From Furcasterigmium furcatum (lineage: Eukaryota > Ascomycota > Sordariomycetes > Glomerellales > Plectosphaerellaceae): a stretch of DNA of 64,000 bases. Below are positions 23,931 to 34,646 of this stretch, one piece after another. Location of the stretch: NCBI GenBank assembly GCA_001599815.1, contig BCIA01000006.1:3164961-3228960 (forward strand), given 5' to 3'. A model generated the notes under the pieces. It was not told the DNA's origin. It saw only the letters and a list, made by a program, of their open reading frames with translations, and did no database searches. Each line of letters begins with the position of its first letter. Position 1 is the first letter of the stretch. Made by a program: the position numbers and the translations under genes.

Positions 23931-24510
23931 TATTGTCGGTTTCGAGTGGTTTGGTCGCTGGGAGAAGATCGGAGGAGGGAGGTGTCGGGGAAATTGACGC
24001 GAGGGGACGCCTGTGTCGAGGGTTGCGCACTGAGTCACCGGCCAAAGAGGGAGGACGGAGGTGGTGGTTTGGGCGCCGAGCGGGCTGATAAGAGGGACTG
24101 GCCCGAGTCGACGACAATAAAAAATGCCCCGCACCGAAACGAATTCATTCAGTGTATCAGCAGGTCAGAATTGAGGGGTTCAATGGCCCCGGGCCTGGCC
24201 TGCCCCTTGTGGCTGTGCGTGCCGTCGAATCAGAACGCGCGCTGGCGCGTGGTCCTGCAGAGCGGTGAGCAGCGCACCGCCACATGGCTCCCGCCGGGAC
24301 CAGGAACAACTGCCACACCGAGAAAAAGTTGAGCCGGGGCGGGCACTTGCTATTGGATTTGCTATTATCCAGCTCCAGGCCCAAGCACATCGAGGAGCTT
24401 CCACCACCTACGATCCAGGCACCCGACCGACCTTTTCCCCAGCTCGCCCACCAACACACGACACTTTTCTTCTCCCTCTTGGTTGCATCGGAAAGTGACG
24501 AGCTGCAAAG
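23931..24510. promoter_or_regulatory. Bidirectional promoter region shared by ProRS and CCT1
   Basis: Only 580 bp separate the two divergent ATGs of housekeeping genes. No TATA box is seen on either side. The CCT1 side carries a pyrimidine-rich stretch (CTTTTCTTCTCCCTCTTGG at 24464-24482) just before its start, typical of constitutive fungal promoters. Confidence 0.5.
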
Positions 24511-26329
24511 ATGGCGTCCATGTTCGAGCAGTCGGGAAGCGGCACGCTTTTCCTCGGCGGCCAGAAGGTATCTGGCTCCGACATCAGGGACCAGAATGGT
24601 AAGCATCGTCGCCCTCTTCCAGGGGGTTGCACTTTAGTATGGCGTGCTAACAAGACCTAGTCCTTGCTACGCAGGCTATCGCGAACGTTGTCAAGAGCTC
24701 CTTCGGCCCTAGCGGCCTCGACAAGATGATGGTGGACGATATTGGTGTATGTTGGATGCCCCTCGCTCAGGGGGTCGCCAGAATACCGCTGACCAACCAA
24801 CCCAGGATGTTACCGTCACAAACGACGGCGCAACCATTCTCCAGCTCCTCGACGTCGAAGACCCGGCCGGCAAGATCCTCGTCGACCTGGCGCAACAACA
24901 AGATAAGGAGGTCGGCGACGGCACGACGTCCGTGGTGCTCATCGCCGCCGAGCTGCTGCGACGAGGCAACGAGCTCATGCGCAACCGCATCCACCCCACG
25001 ACCATCATCACGGGATACCGCCTGGCCCTGCGCGAGGCAGTCAAGTACATGAACGAGAACGTCAGCATCAGGGTCGACGAGCTCGCCAGCGAAACCCTCG
25101 TCAACATCGCCAAGACGTCCATGTCCAGCAAGATCATCGGCTCCGACTCGGACTTCTTCGCCAAGATGGTCGTCGACGCCATGCTGGCCGTCAAGACCAC
25201 CAACAACCGCAACGAGAGCAAGTACCCCGTCAAGGCCGTCAACATCCTCAAGGCCCACGGCAAGGGCGCCCTCGAGTCCATCCTCGTCAACGGCTACGCC
25301 CTGAACTGCACAGTCGCCTCGCAGGCCATGCCCACGAGGATACAGGATGCCAAGATCGCCGTGCTGGACATGAACCTGCAGAAGGAGCGCATGAAGCTGG
25401 GAGTCCAGATCACCGTCGACGACCCCCAGCAGCTGGAGCAGATCCGGGCTCGCGAGTCCGGCATGATCCTCGAGAGGGTCGACATGATCCTCAAGGCGGG
25501 CGCCAACGTCATCCTGACCACCAAGGGCATCGACGACATGGTCCTGAAGACCTTCATCGAGCGGGGCGCCATGGGCGTGAGGAGGTGCAAGAAGGAGGAC
25601 CTGCGACGCATCGCGAGGGCCACCGGCGCCACCCTGCTCAGCACACTATCCGACCTGAACGGCGACGAGAGGTTCGACCCGGCCTACCTGGGCTACGCGG
25701 ACGAGGTTGTCCAGGAGCGCATTTCCGACGACGAGTGCATCCTGGTCAAGGGCACCAAGACGCACTCCTCGGCATCCCTCATCCTTCGCGGCCCCAACGA
25801 CTTCCAGCTCGACGAGATGGAGCGCTCCATCCACGACTCCCTGATGGCCGTCAAGAGGACGTTGGAGAGCGGCACTGTCGTGCCGGGTGGCGGTGCCGTC
25901 GAGACGGCGCTGCACATCTACCTGGAGGAGTTCGCCGGCACCGTCGGCTCCCGCGAGCAGCTGGCCATCGGCGAGTTCGCCCAGTCCCTGCTGGTCATCC
26001 CCAAGACCCTCGCGGTGAATGCCGCCAAGGACGCATCAGAGCTCGTGGCGCAGCTGCGCTCCCGGCACGCGCTGTCCCAGCGCATCCAGGAGGGCGACGC
26101 CAACGAGGACGAGAAGACGGTGGCGCGCAAGAAGAGCTATAAGAACTACGGCCTGGACCTGACGAAGGGCAAGGTCGTCGACGAGATCAAGCTGGGCGTG
26201 CTGGAGCCGACGATCAGCAAGATCCGCCAGCTGAAGAGCGCCGTCGAGGCCTGCATCAGCATCATGCGTATCGATACCCTGATCAAGCTGGACCCGGAGC
26301 AGCCCCAGGACGACGGCCACGGCCACTAG
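24511..26329 (+). CDS. CCT1: T-complex protein 1 alpha subunit (CCT1) of the cytosolic chaperonin
   Basis: Three exons (24511-24598, 24661-24746, 24806-26329) give 565 aa. Group II chaperonin signatures are all present: FGPSGLDKMMVDDIG, VTVTNDGATIL, the ATPase loop VGDGTTSVV, and VVPGGGAVE before the second equatorial half. The alpha-subunit assignment rests on the C-terminal block AKDASELVAQLRSRH and YGLDLTKGKVVDE, which distinguish it from the other seven subunits. The ring folds actin and tubulin in the cytosol. The tail DDGHGH is short. The gene converges with the LYC1-like gene. Confidence 0.95.
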
Positions 26330-26595
26330 ACGACGACGATGAACGGGGAAAATGAGTGAAAATGAAGGAAGGCCACGACAAAGTGTACGCTTTTTTGGCG
26401 ATGGTAGAAGAAGCTGGTTCATAGATCATTGTACCATGAATGATACCTCGGAACGCCCGGACGTCTGTCTGTATTGCCCACGCGCCATGTTTGCATTCTA
26501 CGCCGTCTCGAAGCTCTAGGCCGTCCTGTTCGCCGTGTCCCATGCCACCTGTTTAATGATATCTGTATGCTCATTCTGGATGACATGAACCGTGT

Positions 26596-27819
26596 TTAGC
26601 ACCAGCCGAACTTCTCGTTGGCAACCCACTCGACCTCGCCGTTGCCGTACCACTGCAAGCTGGCGATGCTGTCCTTCTCCCTGTCGACGAACTCGTGAGG
26701 CAGCCCTGCACGGTCAACGAGGGCCCTGACCTTCGCGGAGGGATTCCACATCTCGACGTGGTTGACCGTCCACTCGGCGGCCTCCTCCCTCGCGACGGTC
26801 AGCAGCGCGCCCACCGCCTCGGCGAGGTACGCCTCGTCGCACGCCTCCTCGTTCTCAAACGCGAGCCGGAGAACGTGCAGCGTGTTCCCGGCCTCGGGCT
26901 TCTTCAGCCCGCCGTAGTAACCCCTCGTCCAGACGGCCCAGACCCGCTTGCCGACCTCGCCGTACAGCCCGCCGCGGACAGTCGGCGTCTTGCCGAAGAT
27001 GTGCGTCGTCATAAAGTCCTCGCGCATGAGGTGCCACAGGATGGCATCCAGGTCCGGCACGAGCGCGACGCGGGTCTTACCGGAGCCGGCCTTCCCGGGC
27101 TGCCCCAGGCGCGCCTTGAGGATCTTCTCGTCCAGGGAGGTCAGCTCCGCGAGCTGGTGGTAGCTGATGGGCTTCACGGCTCTGGACGCCTCGGCGCCCC
27201 CCTCGGGCCTCGCGCTCGGCGCGAACGAGAGGTGGGCCGACTCGAACGGCAGCCAGCCGTTCTTGGCGTAGAAGGACTTGCCAGTGTCGGAGAAGAGCAC
27301 GGAGCAGGCGACCTCTGTCTGCTCGCAGCCGGTGCCGCCGCCGGGGATGGCCTTGCCGGAGGGCGCGGGGGTGCCGTTGGCGACGGCGGCGAGGCGGCGG
27401 CCCTGCCACGTGCTGAGCTTGGGGCCGAGGAGGGCCATCATCTTGCTCGCGTAGCCGTTGCCGCGGTGCGGGGGCTCGGTGAAGACGGAGGCGATGCCGT
27501 GGGCGGTGCACTCGCGGACGGAGCCGTCGTCGTCGTCGGGGCCGGCGACGAGGCAGCGCTTGCGGATGGACTCGCAGGACGAGAGGAGAGGGCGGGCGTC
27601 CGGTTGGCCGTCGACGGTGGTCAGGATCCAGTGAGTGATGCCGCCGTTGCGCGACATGGGCACGGTGGTGAGGTACTCCTCGCGCCGGAGGTAGACGTCC
27701 ATGTCGAGGGCGGCGCCCCATTGCTGGTGGGTGGCGGCCCAGATCCTGGAGCGCTCGGCGGCCGTGGGCTGCGCGAGCGTCAGCTGCTCGAAGGGGATGG
27801 TGTCTGGCTTCGAGCCCAT
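26596..27819 (-). CDS. LYC1-like lysine N-acetyltransferase (GNAT)
   Basis: A single exon of 407 aa. The ATG at 27819 is used; an open extension to 27873 has only a GTG start. The N-terminal half is a GNAT domain with the CoA-binding loop FTEPPHRGNGYASKMM (R-G-N-G-Y-A) and CSVLFSDTGKSFYAKNGW. The C-terminal domain, ending VEMWNPSAKVRAL ... SLQWYGNGEVEWV, resembles the C-terminal module of Yarrowia LYC1, which acetylates free lysine as the first step of its catabolism. The substrate is inferred from that likeness only. The protein is cytosolic, with no targeting signal. Confidence 0.78.
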   Translation of the reverse strand: MGSKPDTIPFEQLTLAQPTAAERSRIWAATHQQWGAALDMDVYLRREEYLTTVPMSRNGGITHWILTTVDGQPDARPLLSSCESIRKRCLVAGPDDDDGSVRECTAHGIASVFTEPPHRGNGYASKMMALLGPKLSTWQGRRLAAVANGTPAPSGKAIPGGGTGCEQTEVACSVLFSDTGKSFYAKNGWLPFESAHLSFAPSARPEGGAEASRAVKPISYHQLAELTSLDEKILKARLGQPGKAGSGKTRVALVPDLDAILWHLMREDFMTTHIFGKTPTVRGGLYGEVGKRVWAVWTRGYYGGLKKPEAGNTLHVLRLAFENEEACDEAYLAEAVGALLTVAREEAAEWTVNHVEMWNPSAKVRALVDRAGLPHEFVDREKDSIASLQWYGNGEVEWVANEKFGWC

Positions 27820-28896
27820 TGTGGCGGTAGTTGGAGAGGTGGTGATGATGTCTTTGATGTTATTTAGAGGCACGAGTTCAGGGTTGCTTGTGGCAGCCTT
27901 CCATCTGGGTCACTGAAGGATCAAGTGTAGATGTAAGTGAGATGGTGTCGTGAGATGGACCCAGCTACTTCGGAAACTTATCAATGACTGAATGAACCTG
28001 ACAGCTTGAGCCAACCAACCCCTCAACACTCCACCAGCATCCCTTTTACGTATTAGTAGCCCACGATCTCCCGCTCGATCACGGGCGACGAGTCTCTCTT
28101 GTTCCAAGGCAACCCCGCGTTTCCATTCCCGTTTCGTCTCAAGGTCCCGCGGGTTCCCCAGATTCCCACGAGCCGCCGCCGGCCTTGGATGAGAGAACAC
28201 CAAGACTATACAGTCAACAGTCCTCCGGCTAGCCAAGTCTCACAGCCAAAGAAAGAGAGGCCGGACAAGGTCAGCAGATCCACCCGCTCCTCCCAACGGG
28301 CGGCCATACGCCCGCTCAGCCCGTGTCTCCCCAGCGTCGGTCGTCAGTGGACGGCTTGACGGCATATGACTCCAACGGCGGACAATGCGCTGCCCGGGAT
28401 GCATCGTCAGCCACCAGCTGCCACACTGGGACAGGTACTCGTGACTCTCCGTTATGTAATTGGTTCCGCTTCTCCTGCACCATCCGTCATTGAGGCGTGT
28501 CGGAGGCGGCCGCCGGCCTGGACGGCGGAGGTGAGGGGGCATTCCAGGTTTTCATGGCGGCTGTTTAGGGGGTGACACGCCGTCGACGCGGCCGCTAAAG
28601 CCGACAATAGGCGGCCCCCGGACGGGCCGGCGCCATGCGATGCCTTCCGCCGACTTTTCAGTGGTGAGGCGCTCTGTAAGACGCAGCTTCACCTCAGTAG
28701 ATCTCAGGGGTCCTAGTAGGATCGAACATGACGACGCCTTCAAATCTTCCTCTGTAAATTCATTCATCCATCATGACCTCAGGGTCAAAAGTGCTACCAG
28801 ACGGCCGTCGTATGTGGCAAAATGCAACAGTTCGACTGACTATGAACATGCCTTCCTCCATGGCCACCCTCGAAGGTGTCCTCGTTGCTGTATCCC
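27820..28896. other. 1.1-kb intergenic region
   Basis: This lies between the LYC1-like start and the 3' end of the giant cysteine-rich gene; both genes are on the minus strand. Several short frames exist but none has domain content or a supported start. I see no RNA gene or repeat apart from the end of the NSNS microsatellite that borders 28910. Confidence 0.4.
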
Positions 28897-31800
28897 TTAA
28901 GATATACTATTCGAGTTCGAGTTCGAGTTTGTGATCGTAATCCGCACGCACTCGCCATCCAGGCACGACAATCCCTGGCTCGCATCGCAGGGTGTCGTTC
29001 GAGAGCACGGCTGTCCAGGGCCAGCACCGGTTCCGCCCCCGGACAACCCACCCTGCGGCACAATAGTGACGCGGACGCACTCGCCCTGGAAGCACTGTAG
29101 GTTCAGGGCCGTGTTGCAAGGCCTTGTGGCCGAGCACTGCTCGCCGGGGCCAGCAACGTTCGATTGGCCTCCGGTTGTGGTCACTGTGGTGGTGACCCTG
29201 ATGGTGATGCGCACACATTCTCCTGAGAGACAAGATAGGCCCCTGGCGCAGTTGCTGCTTACCGTACAAGAGCCCGCGATGGCAGCGGCGCCGTTGGCGT
29301 CAATGGCGGCTGACTGCTCCGCGCTGAGATCACCAGAGTTGATGGTTCCTTGGCCGTTGGCCGTGATGGTGATCCTGAAGCAGAAACCCGAGAAACAAGC
29401 AATGCCACGACCGCAGTTGGAGTTGCTGGTGCACGCCGCACCGACTGCGCCAGCGCCATTGGCTTCGATGCCGGCCTGGGAAGAGGCCGTGAGGGTGATC
29501 CTCAGACACACTCTCTCGGAAGAGCACCCGAACCCTTCTGCGCATTGGGTGTCAGACTCGCACGGGTCGCCTTCTTCTCCTTCGCCGTCGGCTTCGACAG
29601 CGGGCTCTTCATCCGCGAGGTCGGCTGTTTGGTCTGTAGCTGCGCCTTCTTCGTCGTCGTCGTCGTCGCCGCCGCCGCCGCCCTCTTCATCGTCGCCCTC
29701 ACCTCCCTCACCGCCAGCATCATCGTCTCCATCGCCAGCCGTCAGCGAAGCGTTCTCGCCCTCTTCGTCGGTATCGTCAGTGGCTTCATCGCCGCCCTCT
29801 TCGTCGCCGCCCTCACCGCCGGCATTTTCGTCCTCATCGCCACCGGTCAGCGTAGTGTTATCGCCCTCTTCGTCGGCATCGTCGGTGGTTTCGTCGGCGC
29901 CGGCATCGGCAGCATTAGGGCCAGTGGCTCCATCTGTCTCATCCGACGCTGTGCTATCGTCGGTGTCGGGCGTGCCATCGCCAGCCTCGTCGGTATCATC
30001 GGTGGCTTCCTCGCCGGCCTCTTCGTCGCCGGCCTCATCTCCCTCACTGCCGACATCATCGTCTTCATCGGCAGCGGTCAGCGTGGTGTTCTCGCCCTCT
30101 TCGTCGGCATCATCGGTGGCATCCCCTGCGTCGGCGTTGGCAGCATCAGAGCCAGTGGCTCCCGCCGTCTCATCCGTAGCTGCGCCATCGCCATCGCCGG
30201 TGTCGGCCGTGTTATCGCCAGTCTCGTCGGTATCATCGGTGGCTTCGTCGGCGCCCTCTTCACCGCCGCCCTGACCTCCCTCGCCGCCGGCATCGTCGTC
30301 TTCGTTTCCAGCGGTCAGCGTAGCGTTCTCGCCCTCTTCGTCGGCAGTGGCTTCGTCGGTGCCAGCGTCAGCAGCATCAGAGCCAGTGGCTCCATCCGTC
30401 TCATCCGTAGCTGTTCCATCGTCTACGCCGGCCGTGGCAGTCTCATCGGTGTCGACTGCTTCCGCGTTCACATCCTCACCGGCAAGGGTAGCCGCTGAAC
30501 CTTCCTCATCGTCGTCGCCAGCGTCACCAGTATCAGTGGCATCGGGAGTCTGATCCGTAGCGGTGCCTTCGCCTTCGCCGGCTGTGACATCACCAGCTTC
30601 ATCGGCGTCGGCTGCTGCCGCGTCCACACCCTCATCAGCAAGGGTAGCCGCAGAACCCTCCTCCTCCTCGTCGCCAGTATCATCGCTACCAGTGGCATCA
30701 GGGGTCTGATCCGTGTCCCCTGCGTCAGCTGTGGCATCGTCGGTCTCATCGGTATCACCAGCAGCACCGTCAGGGGCGTCAACACCCTGAGCTGTAGCTG
30801 TACCGTTTCCTGCGCCAACCGTGCCGTTGCCCGCGGCTACAAGATCGTCCACAAGGTCAGCAGCTGACCCATCCTCATCGGCGATGCCACTGTCGTCGTC
30901 AGAGATGCCGGCGCCAAAAGGCGAGAAAATATCCAAGGTGCCGATCGTAGACTGAATTGTATTTTCGTCAACGCAGACAAAGGCCGACCAACCTGCTGCT
31001 GAATTTCGAAGAGCCGAGCAACTGAAGCCTTCTGGACAGTACGGTATCATGTTTCGACCCCTGAGCATTGCCGTCGGGAGGGGCCCGCAGTCGGTGTCGT
31101 CTCTGATGCTTTCTGAAGGGACAGTGCCGTCGGCAGTAGCAACGCATACGTTGGCCACGAGAGGGTCAGTCCTGGTGTCATCGATGACCGTGCACGTGTA
31201 GCCGTCGGGACAGCCCTCCGGAATCTGTCGAGCGCGAATCAACGGGTCGAACATCTGGTTGATCAGACAGGACCTGGGGTCAAGCGCAGCTGGGAAGCAC
31301 GAGCCTTCATAGCAGACGGGGCTCTCGGAAGGACACCCTCTCTCGCACTCGTTCGGCGAAGATATTTCGTAGGGCAGACACTCGACGTTGCCCTCGATCT
31401 GAACACAGACCGTGCTGGCAGCGCAGAGTTGCCCCAAAACGGATTCGCATTCAGCGGGACCGCCGTCGGGAAGTGATATGCATGTGCCCGCACGACAGAG
31501 GGAGTTCAGGGGGCAGCCTTCGAGACATTCAACCGGCGGAGAACCACCCATGATCAGCTCTTGGACACGGCGGCATGTCCCCGTGGGCAGTCCGCCTTCG
31601 CCAATGCCAGTCTGGAGACAGACCTCACCACCTTCGCAAAACCTGCCACAGCCTGTGAATGGTTCGATAATCCTCCGGCATACTGTTCCATCGCACATTT
31701 CTCCCGCTTGGCACGCGGCGCACGTCGTGGGAGGTGTGGCATCGTCGACGGTGAAAGGAACACAGGTGAAGCCAGTGCTCGCGACGAGCAAGCAAATCGA

Positions 31801-34311
31801 GTCTGATGGACACAGACCGTCCGCATTGCACAAGGCTCCCGCCAGGGGTAGACAGCTGCCACTCAAACAAAACGTGTTGCCGAGGGTACCAGGACTGCCG
31901 CATGCTGCTGGGCATTCGGAGGCCTCGACGCCGAACGGAATCACGGGACGGCATTCACCTCGTCCAGGACCTGGGTCTGCAAGACACACCTCGTTCGCAG
32001 CGCAGCCTGCTCCCCCGGAATAGGAACACTGAGAGCTTTCATCGAGAGATTGGGGGCGGCAGGTCCCGCGGTCGCAGAATTCTCCACGTTCACACGACCC
32101 TCGGGTGCATCGCGGCGGACCCGGCGTGAACGCCGCAGGGATGACGGGAGTGCAAGTGGCACCGTCGGCCAGGGCCAGGCAGGCATGCTCGGCAGGACAT
32201 CGAAACGCCTCGTCACGGCGGGTGATGGTGAGCCCGATGTTGCTGGGATCGCAAGCAACCTCGTCCCTGATGGACCAGCACTCGGCCTGGTGACAGACTG
32301 AGTTGACGTCGCTGCAGCCAGACGGGCAGGTGTCCGGCTGACCCCCCTCCCCGAGGCCGGCAATGCCCACGCACTCTCCCTCGGTAGAAGTAGGGTCTGT
32401 GGGAGGCGCCATACATATCTGGCCGCCCAGACAACCGCCCACTTGGCGGGCCCGAAGTCGCCAGACGGGGAGAAGGGGGCAAGCACTCTGAGGTAGGATC
32501 CGACGACAGACGTCACTGACGCATATGAAGCCATCATCACAGCCGGCGCTGCAGTCGGAGGGGGCCGGATCGGTCGTAGGTGGACTGGGCATGCTGGGTG
32601 TAGTTGTTGTATCGGTTGGATCGATTGGAGCTAATCCGAGCCAGCAGACGCCGTTGATACACGAATGTCCAGCAGCACAGTTCACACGGTCGGGACCGCA
32701 CGCGTCGGGATTCGTGACAATGTTCTCGCATTGGTTGTCGCGGCACAGCTCAGGCGGCGTGCAGCGGATGCCGCCGCATGTTGCTGGTTGATTGTCGGCT
32801 CGACAGACGCCGTCCACACAGAAACGGCTCCCAATAGGGCAGAGATTGCCTGGGGAGCCGCAGTTGGCCGGATCGGTTGCGAGATTGAGGCATCTCTGTT
32901 CATGGCAGATTTGGTGTGAATCACAGATTGAACCACCGCAGAGAGGGGGCTCTGGTCCGGAGGTCGGCCCAGGACCGTGAGTGTCAGTACCGCTCGGGAG
33001 GCTTGGGATTCCGGGGATGCAGGTGCCCAAGATGCAGAGATAGTCGGGTGGGCAGGGACCTCGTCCGGCGCAGTTGGCAGGGTTCCCGGGTGTCAGGTCG
33101 AGGCATATGGCACCCGAGAGGCAGACTTCGTTGCGAGAGCATCGAGACGCGCCACAACGCCCGCCAAAGATTGGGCCGCCATCGCCGAAGAAAATGGGCC
33201 GGCAGGTTTTCTTCCAGCAAAAGTGACCGTCAGGGCACCACTTGCAGCCACTGAAGGGCCAATCTCCATGCCCAGGACCCCAGGGATCGTCGATGGAAAG
33301 GCAATTGCCAAAGCAGCAGATCGAGTTGAAGGAGCATGAGCGTCCCGAGCAGTCGTCGGCCTTTCCGAATTCCCAGGATTGACCTTGGTTCTTGACGACT
33401 ACAACGGACTTGCTGGAGCTGCTCGACTTGTGGCCCCCTCCGTGACTTCCAGCGTGGTACTGGGGGCGACCTCCGTCATGGTGGTGGTGCTTGTGATCAT
33501 GACCAGCGCGGTGGTCACTGTGGAAGCCTCCGACGCAAACGCCCGATACCGCCACCTCGCCGTCCTTGCAGCAGGTCTTGTCGGTTGAAATGTGAATCGG
33601 GATGATCTCCTTGTTGTAGCAGAATGTTCCAGGACGAGACTTGTCGCCGCAGTCGTCGGACTTGTCACCGATCCCGAGCCACTGGCAGCGGCCATCAACA
33701 CAGATGGCACCGGGGACGCAGGAAGAGTCATCTGGCCCGCAATGGCACGAGTCAGTACCGATGATGCCGTGCTTGGAGGATCCGACAGTGATAGGCAAGC
33801 AGCGCCCCTTCCAGCAGTGGTGTCCTGGGCGGCAGCTCACCCGGGTCTTGTCGTGGCCACATAGTAGGGGATCCTCATCGAACTTGAGCTTCTGGCAGAC
33901 GCCATTGACGCAGACAGACCCAGGATGGCACTTCTCGGGGTGGAAGCCGCCGCAATGAAGCGGGTCGAGAATGACCTGAATGGCTTCGCAGGAGCCTTCT
34001 CGGCACCACTGGCCGGGCTTGCAGCCCTTCGAGCATGTGGCGAGGTCGTCGCCGAAGATCAGGGGCTGGCAGGAGCCGAATACCGCGATCTCTCCAGGCT
34101 TGCAGCCGTAACGGGCCGGGTCGATGTCGATAACCACAGGGCATTCGTCGTAACGGTATTTGTGGTGGTGTTGATGTTCTTGGGTGCCGTGATGATGGCC
34201 GTCTCGAGGAACAATTTGGACGTCCCGAGGCATCAGCCCGGCAGCCGAGAGAAAAGAGAAGTTGGCAATCGAGGCCAGGGCTAAGAAGCCCAGATGACCG
34301 AGCTTGACCAT
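28897..34311 (-). CDS. Giant secreted mosaic protein: cysteine-rich modules flanking an acidic Asp/Glu/Thr repeat region
   Basis: One uninterrupted frame of 1804 aa from ATG 34311. A signal peptide (LGHLGFLALASIANFSFLSAAG) is followed by a His-rich segment. Then about 1100 residues hold many short modules of the form C-x-x-G-x-x-C-x-x-G-x-C (for example CGGSICDSHQICHEQRC and CPIGSRFCVDGVC), STIG1- or EGF-like in spacing. A cysteine-free acidic region of about 460 residues follows (about 30940-29560), then five C-terminal modules that each end in a phrase like GECVRITI or VCLRITL. The tail is NSNSNSNSIS. No catalytic motif is seen. I know no named family that covers the whole. A wall-bound, metal-binding or adhesive role is inferred from composition only. 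A TATA box lies about 95 bp upstream of the ATG. Confidence 0.82.
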   Translation of the reverse strand: MVKLGHLGFLALASIANFSFLSAAGLMPRDVQIVPRDGHHHGTQEHQHHHKYRYDECPVVIDIDPARYGCKPGEIAVFGSCQPLIFGDDLATCSKGCKPGQWCREGSCEAIQVILDPLHCGGFHPEKCHPGSVCVNGVCQKLKFDEDPLLCGHDKTRVSCRPGHHCWKGRCLPITVGSSKHGIIGTDSCHCGPDDSSCVPGAICVDGRCQWLGIGDKSDDCGDKSRPGTFCYNKEIIPIHISTDKTCCKDGEVAVSGVCVGGFHSDHRAGHDHKHHHHDGGRPQYHAGSHGGGHKSSSSSKSVVVVKNQGQSWEFGKADDCSGRSCSFNSICCFGNCLSIDDPWGPGHGDWPFSGCKWCPDGHFCWKKTCRPIFFGDGGPIFGGRCGASRCSRNEVCLSGAICLDLTPGNPANCAGRGPCPPDYLCILGTCIPGIPSLPSGTDTHGPGPTSGPEPPLCGGSICDSHQICHEQRCLNLATDPANCGSPGNLCPIGSRFCVDGVCRADNQPATCGGIRCTPPELCRDNQCENIVTNPDACGPDRVNCAAGHSCINGVCWLGLAPIDPTDTTTTPSMPSPPTTDPAPSDCSAGCDDGFICVSDVCRRILPQSACPLLPVWRLRARQVGGCLGGQICMAPPTDPTSTEGECVGIAGLGEGGQPDTCPSGCSDVNSVCHQAECWSIRDEVACDPSNIGLTITRRDEAFRCPAEHACLALADGATCTPVIPAAFTPGPPRCTRGSCERGEFCDRGTCRPQSLDESSQCSYSGGAGCAANEVCLADPGPGRGECRPVIPFGVEASECPAACGSPGTLGNTFCLSGSCLPLAGALCNADGLCPSDSICLLVASTGFTCVPFTVDDATPPTTCAACQAGEMCDGTVCRRIIEPFTGCGRFCEGGEVCLQTGIGEGGLPTGTCRRVQELIMGGSPPVECLEGCPLNSLCRAGTCISLPDGGPAECESVLGQLCAASTVCVQIEGNVECLPYEISSPNECERGCPSESPVCYEGSCFPAALDPRSCLINQMFDPLIRARQIPEGCPDGYTCTVIDDTRTDPLVANVCVATADGTVPSESIRDDTDCGPLPTAMLRGRNMIPYCPEGFSCSALRNSAAGWSAFVCVDENTIQSTIGTLDIFSPFGAGISDDDSGIADEDGSAADLVDDLVAAGNGTVGAGNGTATAQGVDAPDGAAGDTDETDDATADAGDTDQTPDATGSDDTGDEEEEGSAATLADEGVDAAAADADEAGDVTAGEGEGTATDQTPDATDTGDAGDDDEEGSAATLAGEDVNAEAVDTDETATAGVDDGTATDETDGATGSDAADAGTDEATADEEGENATLTAGNEDDDAGGEGGQGGGEEGADEATDDTDETGDNTADTGDGDGAATDETAGATGSDAANADAGDATDDADEEGENTTLTAADEDDDVGSEGDEAGDEEAGEEATDDTDEAGDGTPDTDDSTASDETDGATGPNAADAGADETTDDADEEGDNTTLTGGDEDENAGGEGGDEEGGDEATDDTDEEGENASLTAGDGDDDAGGEGGEGDDEEGGGGGDDDDDEEGAATDQTADLADEEPAVEADGEGEEGDPCESDTQCAEGFGCSSERVCLRITLTASSQAGIEANGAGAVGAACTSNSNCGRGIACFSGFCFRITITANGQGTINSGDLSAEQSAAIDANGAAAIAGSCTVSSNCARGLSCLSGECVRITIRVTTTVTTTGGQSNVAGPGEQCSATRPCNTALNLQCFQGECVRVTIVPQGGLSGGGTGAGPGQPCSRTTPCDASQGLSCLDGECVRITITNSNSNSNSIS
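29580..30850 (-). repeat. Coding acidic tandem repeat inside the giant cysteine-rich protein
   Basis: In the encoded protein, blocks of roughly 65-90 residues recur imperfectly, each combining ATDETDGATGSDAADAG-like, EEGENATLTAG-like and DEATDDTDETGDNTAD-like phrases. At least four copies are recognisable and two shorter, more diverged ones lie upstream (DQTPDATGSDD, EEGSAATLA). The DNA is rich in GTCGTC/CATCGTC-type trinucleotides on the plus strand. This keeps antisense frames open over more than 1 kb and makes the region prone to copy-number change. Confidence 0.8.
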
Positions 34312-34401
34312 CTTGATCAAGAGTGTCCCACTAACTTCGGACGTGGTCGAAGATGATCAGAATATCCTGGTGGTAAGCTACCCTCAGTGGCAACACTGTG
34401 G

Positions 34402-34409
34402 TTATATAG
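34402..34409 (-). promoter_or_regulatory. TATA box of the giant cysteine-rich gene
   Basis: On the minus strand the sequence reads TATATAAC about 95 bp upstream of the ATG at 34311, the usual distance in the fungal genes of this window. Confidence 0.55.
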
Positions 34410-34646
34410 CTCAGATTACTGAGCCATGCTCTATAGTACTGTCCAGGGGAACTCTCCCCTCTCTTCTGCTAGCCATCCTACGCGTGCCAGGTTGTATCCA
34501 GGAGAACCGCGTCGCGCGGTGAGAGGATCCGCCATGTCCCCGAAGAGGCCGCATAGTAGGAATGTTCTATGGGTTCCAGGGAACGCTTTCTCTGCCAAGA
34601 GCACGAAATGGGGGGCAGGGTGTTCTCGACAAGCGCTCGGCAATCG

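Noticed and set aside
26695..27867. 390-codon plus-strand frame antisense to the LYC1-like gene
   Set aside because: It mirrors the acetyltransferase; no motif is present.
28931..30498. Long plus-strand Ser/Pro-rich and hydrophobic frames (447 and 382 codons) across the acidic repeat
   Set aside because: Trinucleotide bias of the Asp/Glu/Thr repeat leaves all reverse frames open. The hydrophobic frame has no ordered membrane topology or start context, and the sense strand continues into cysteine modules on both sides.
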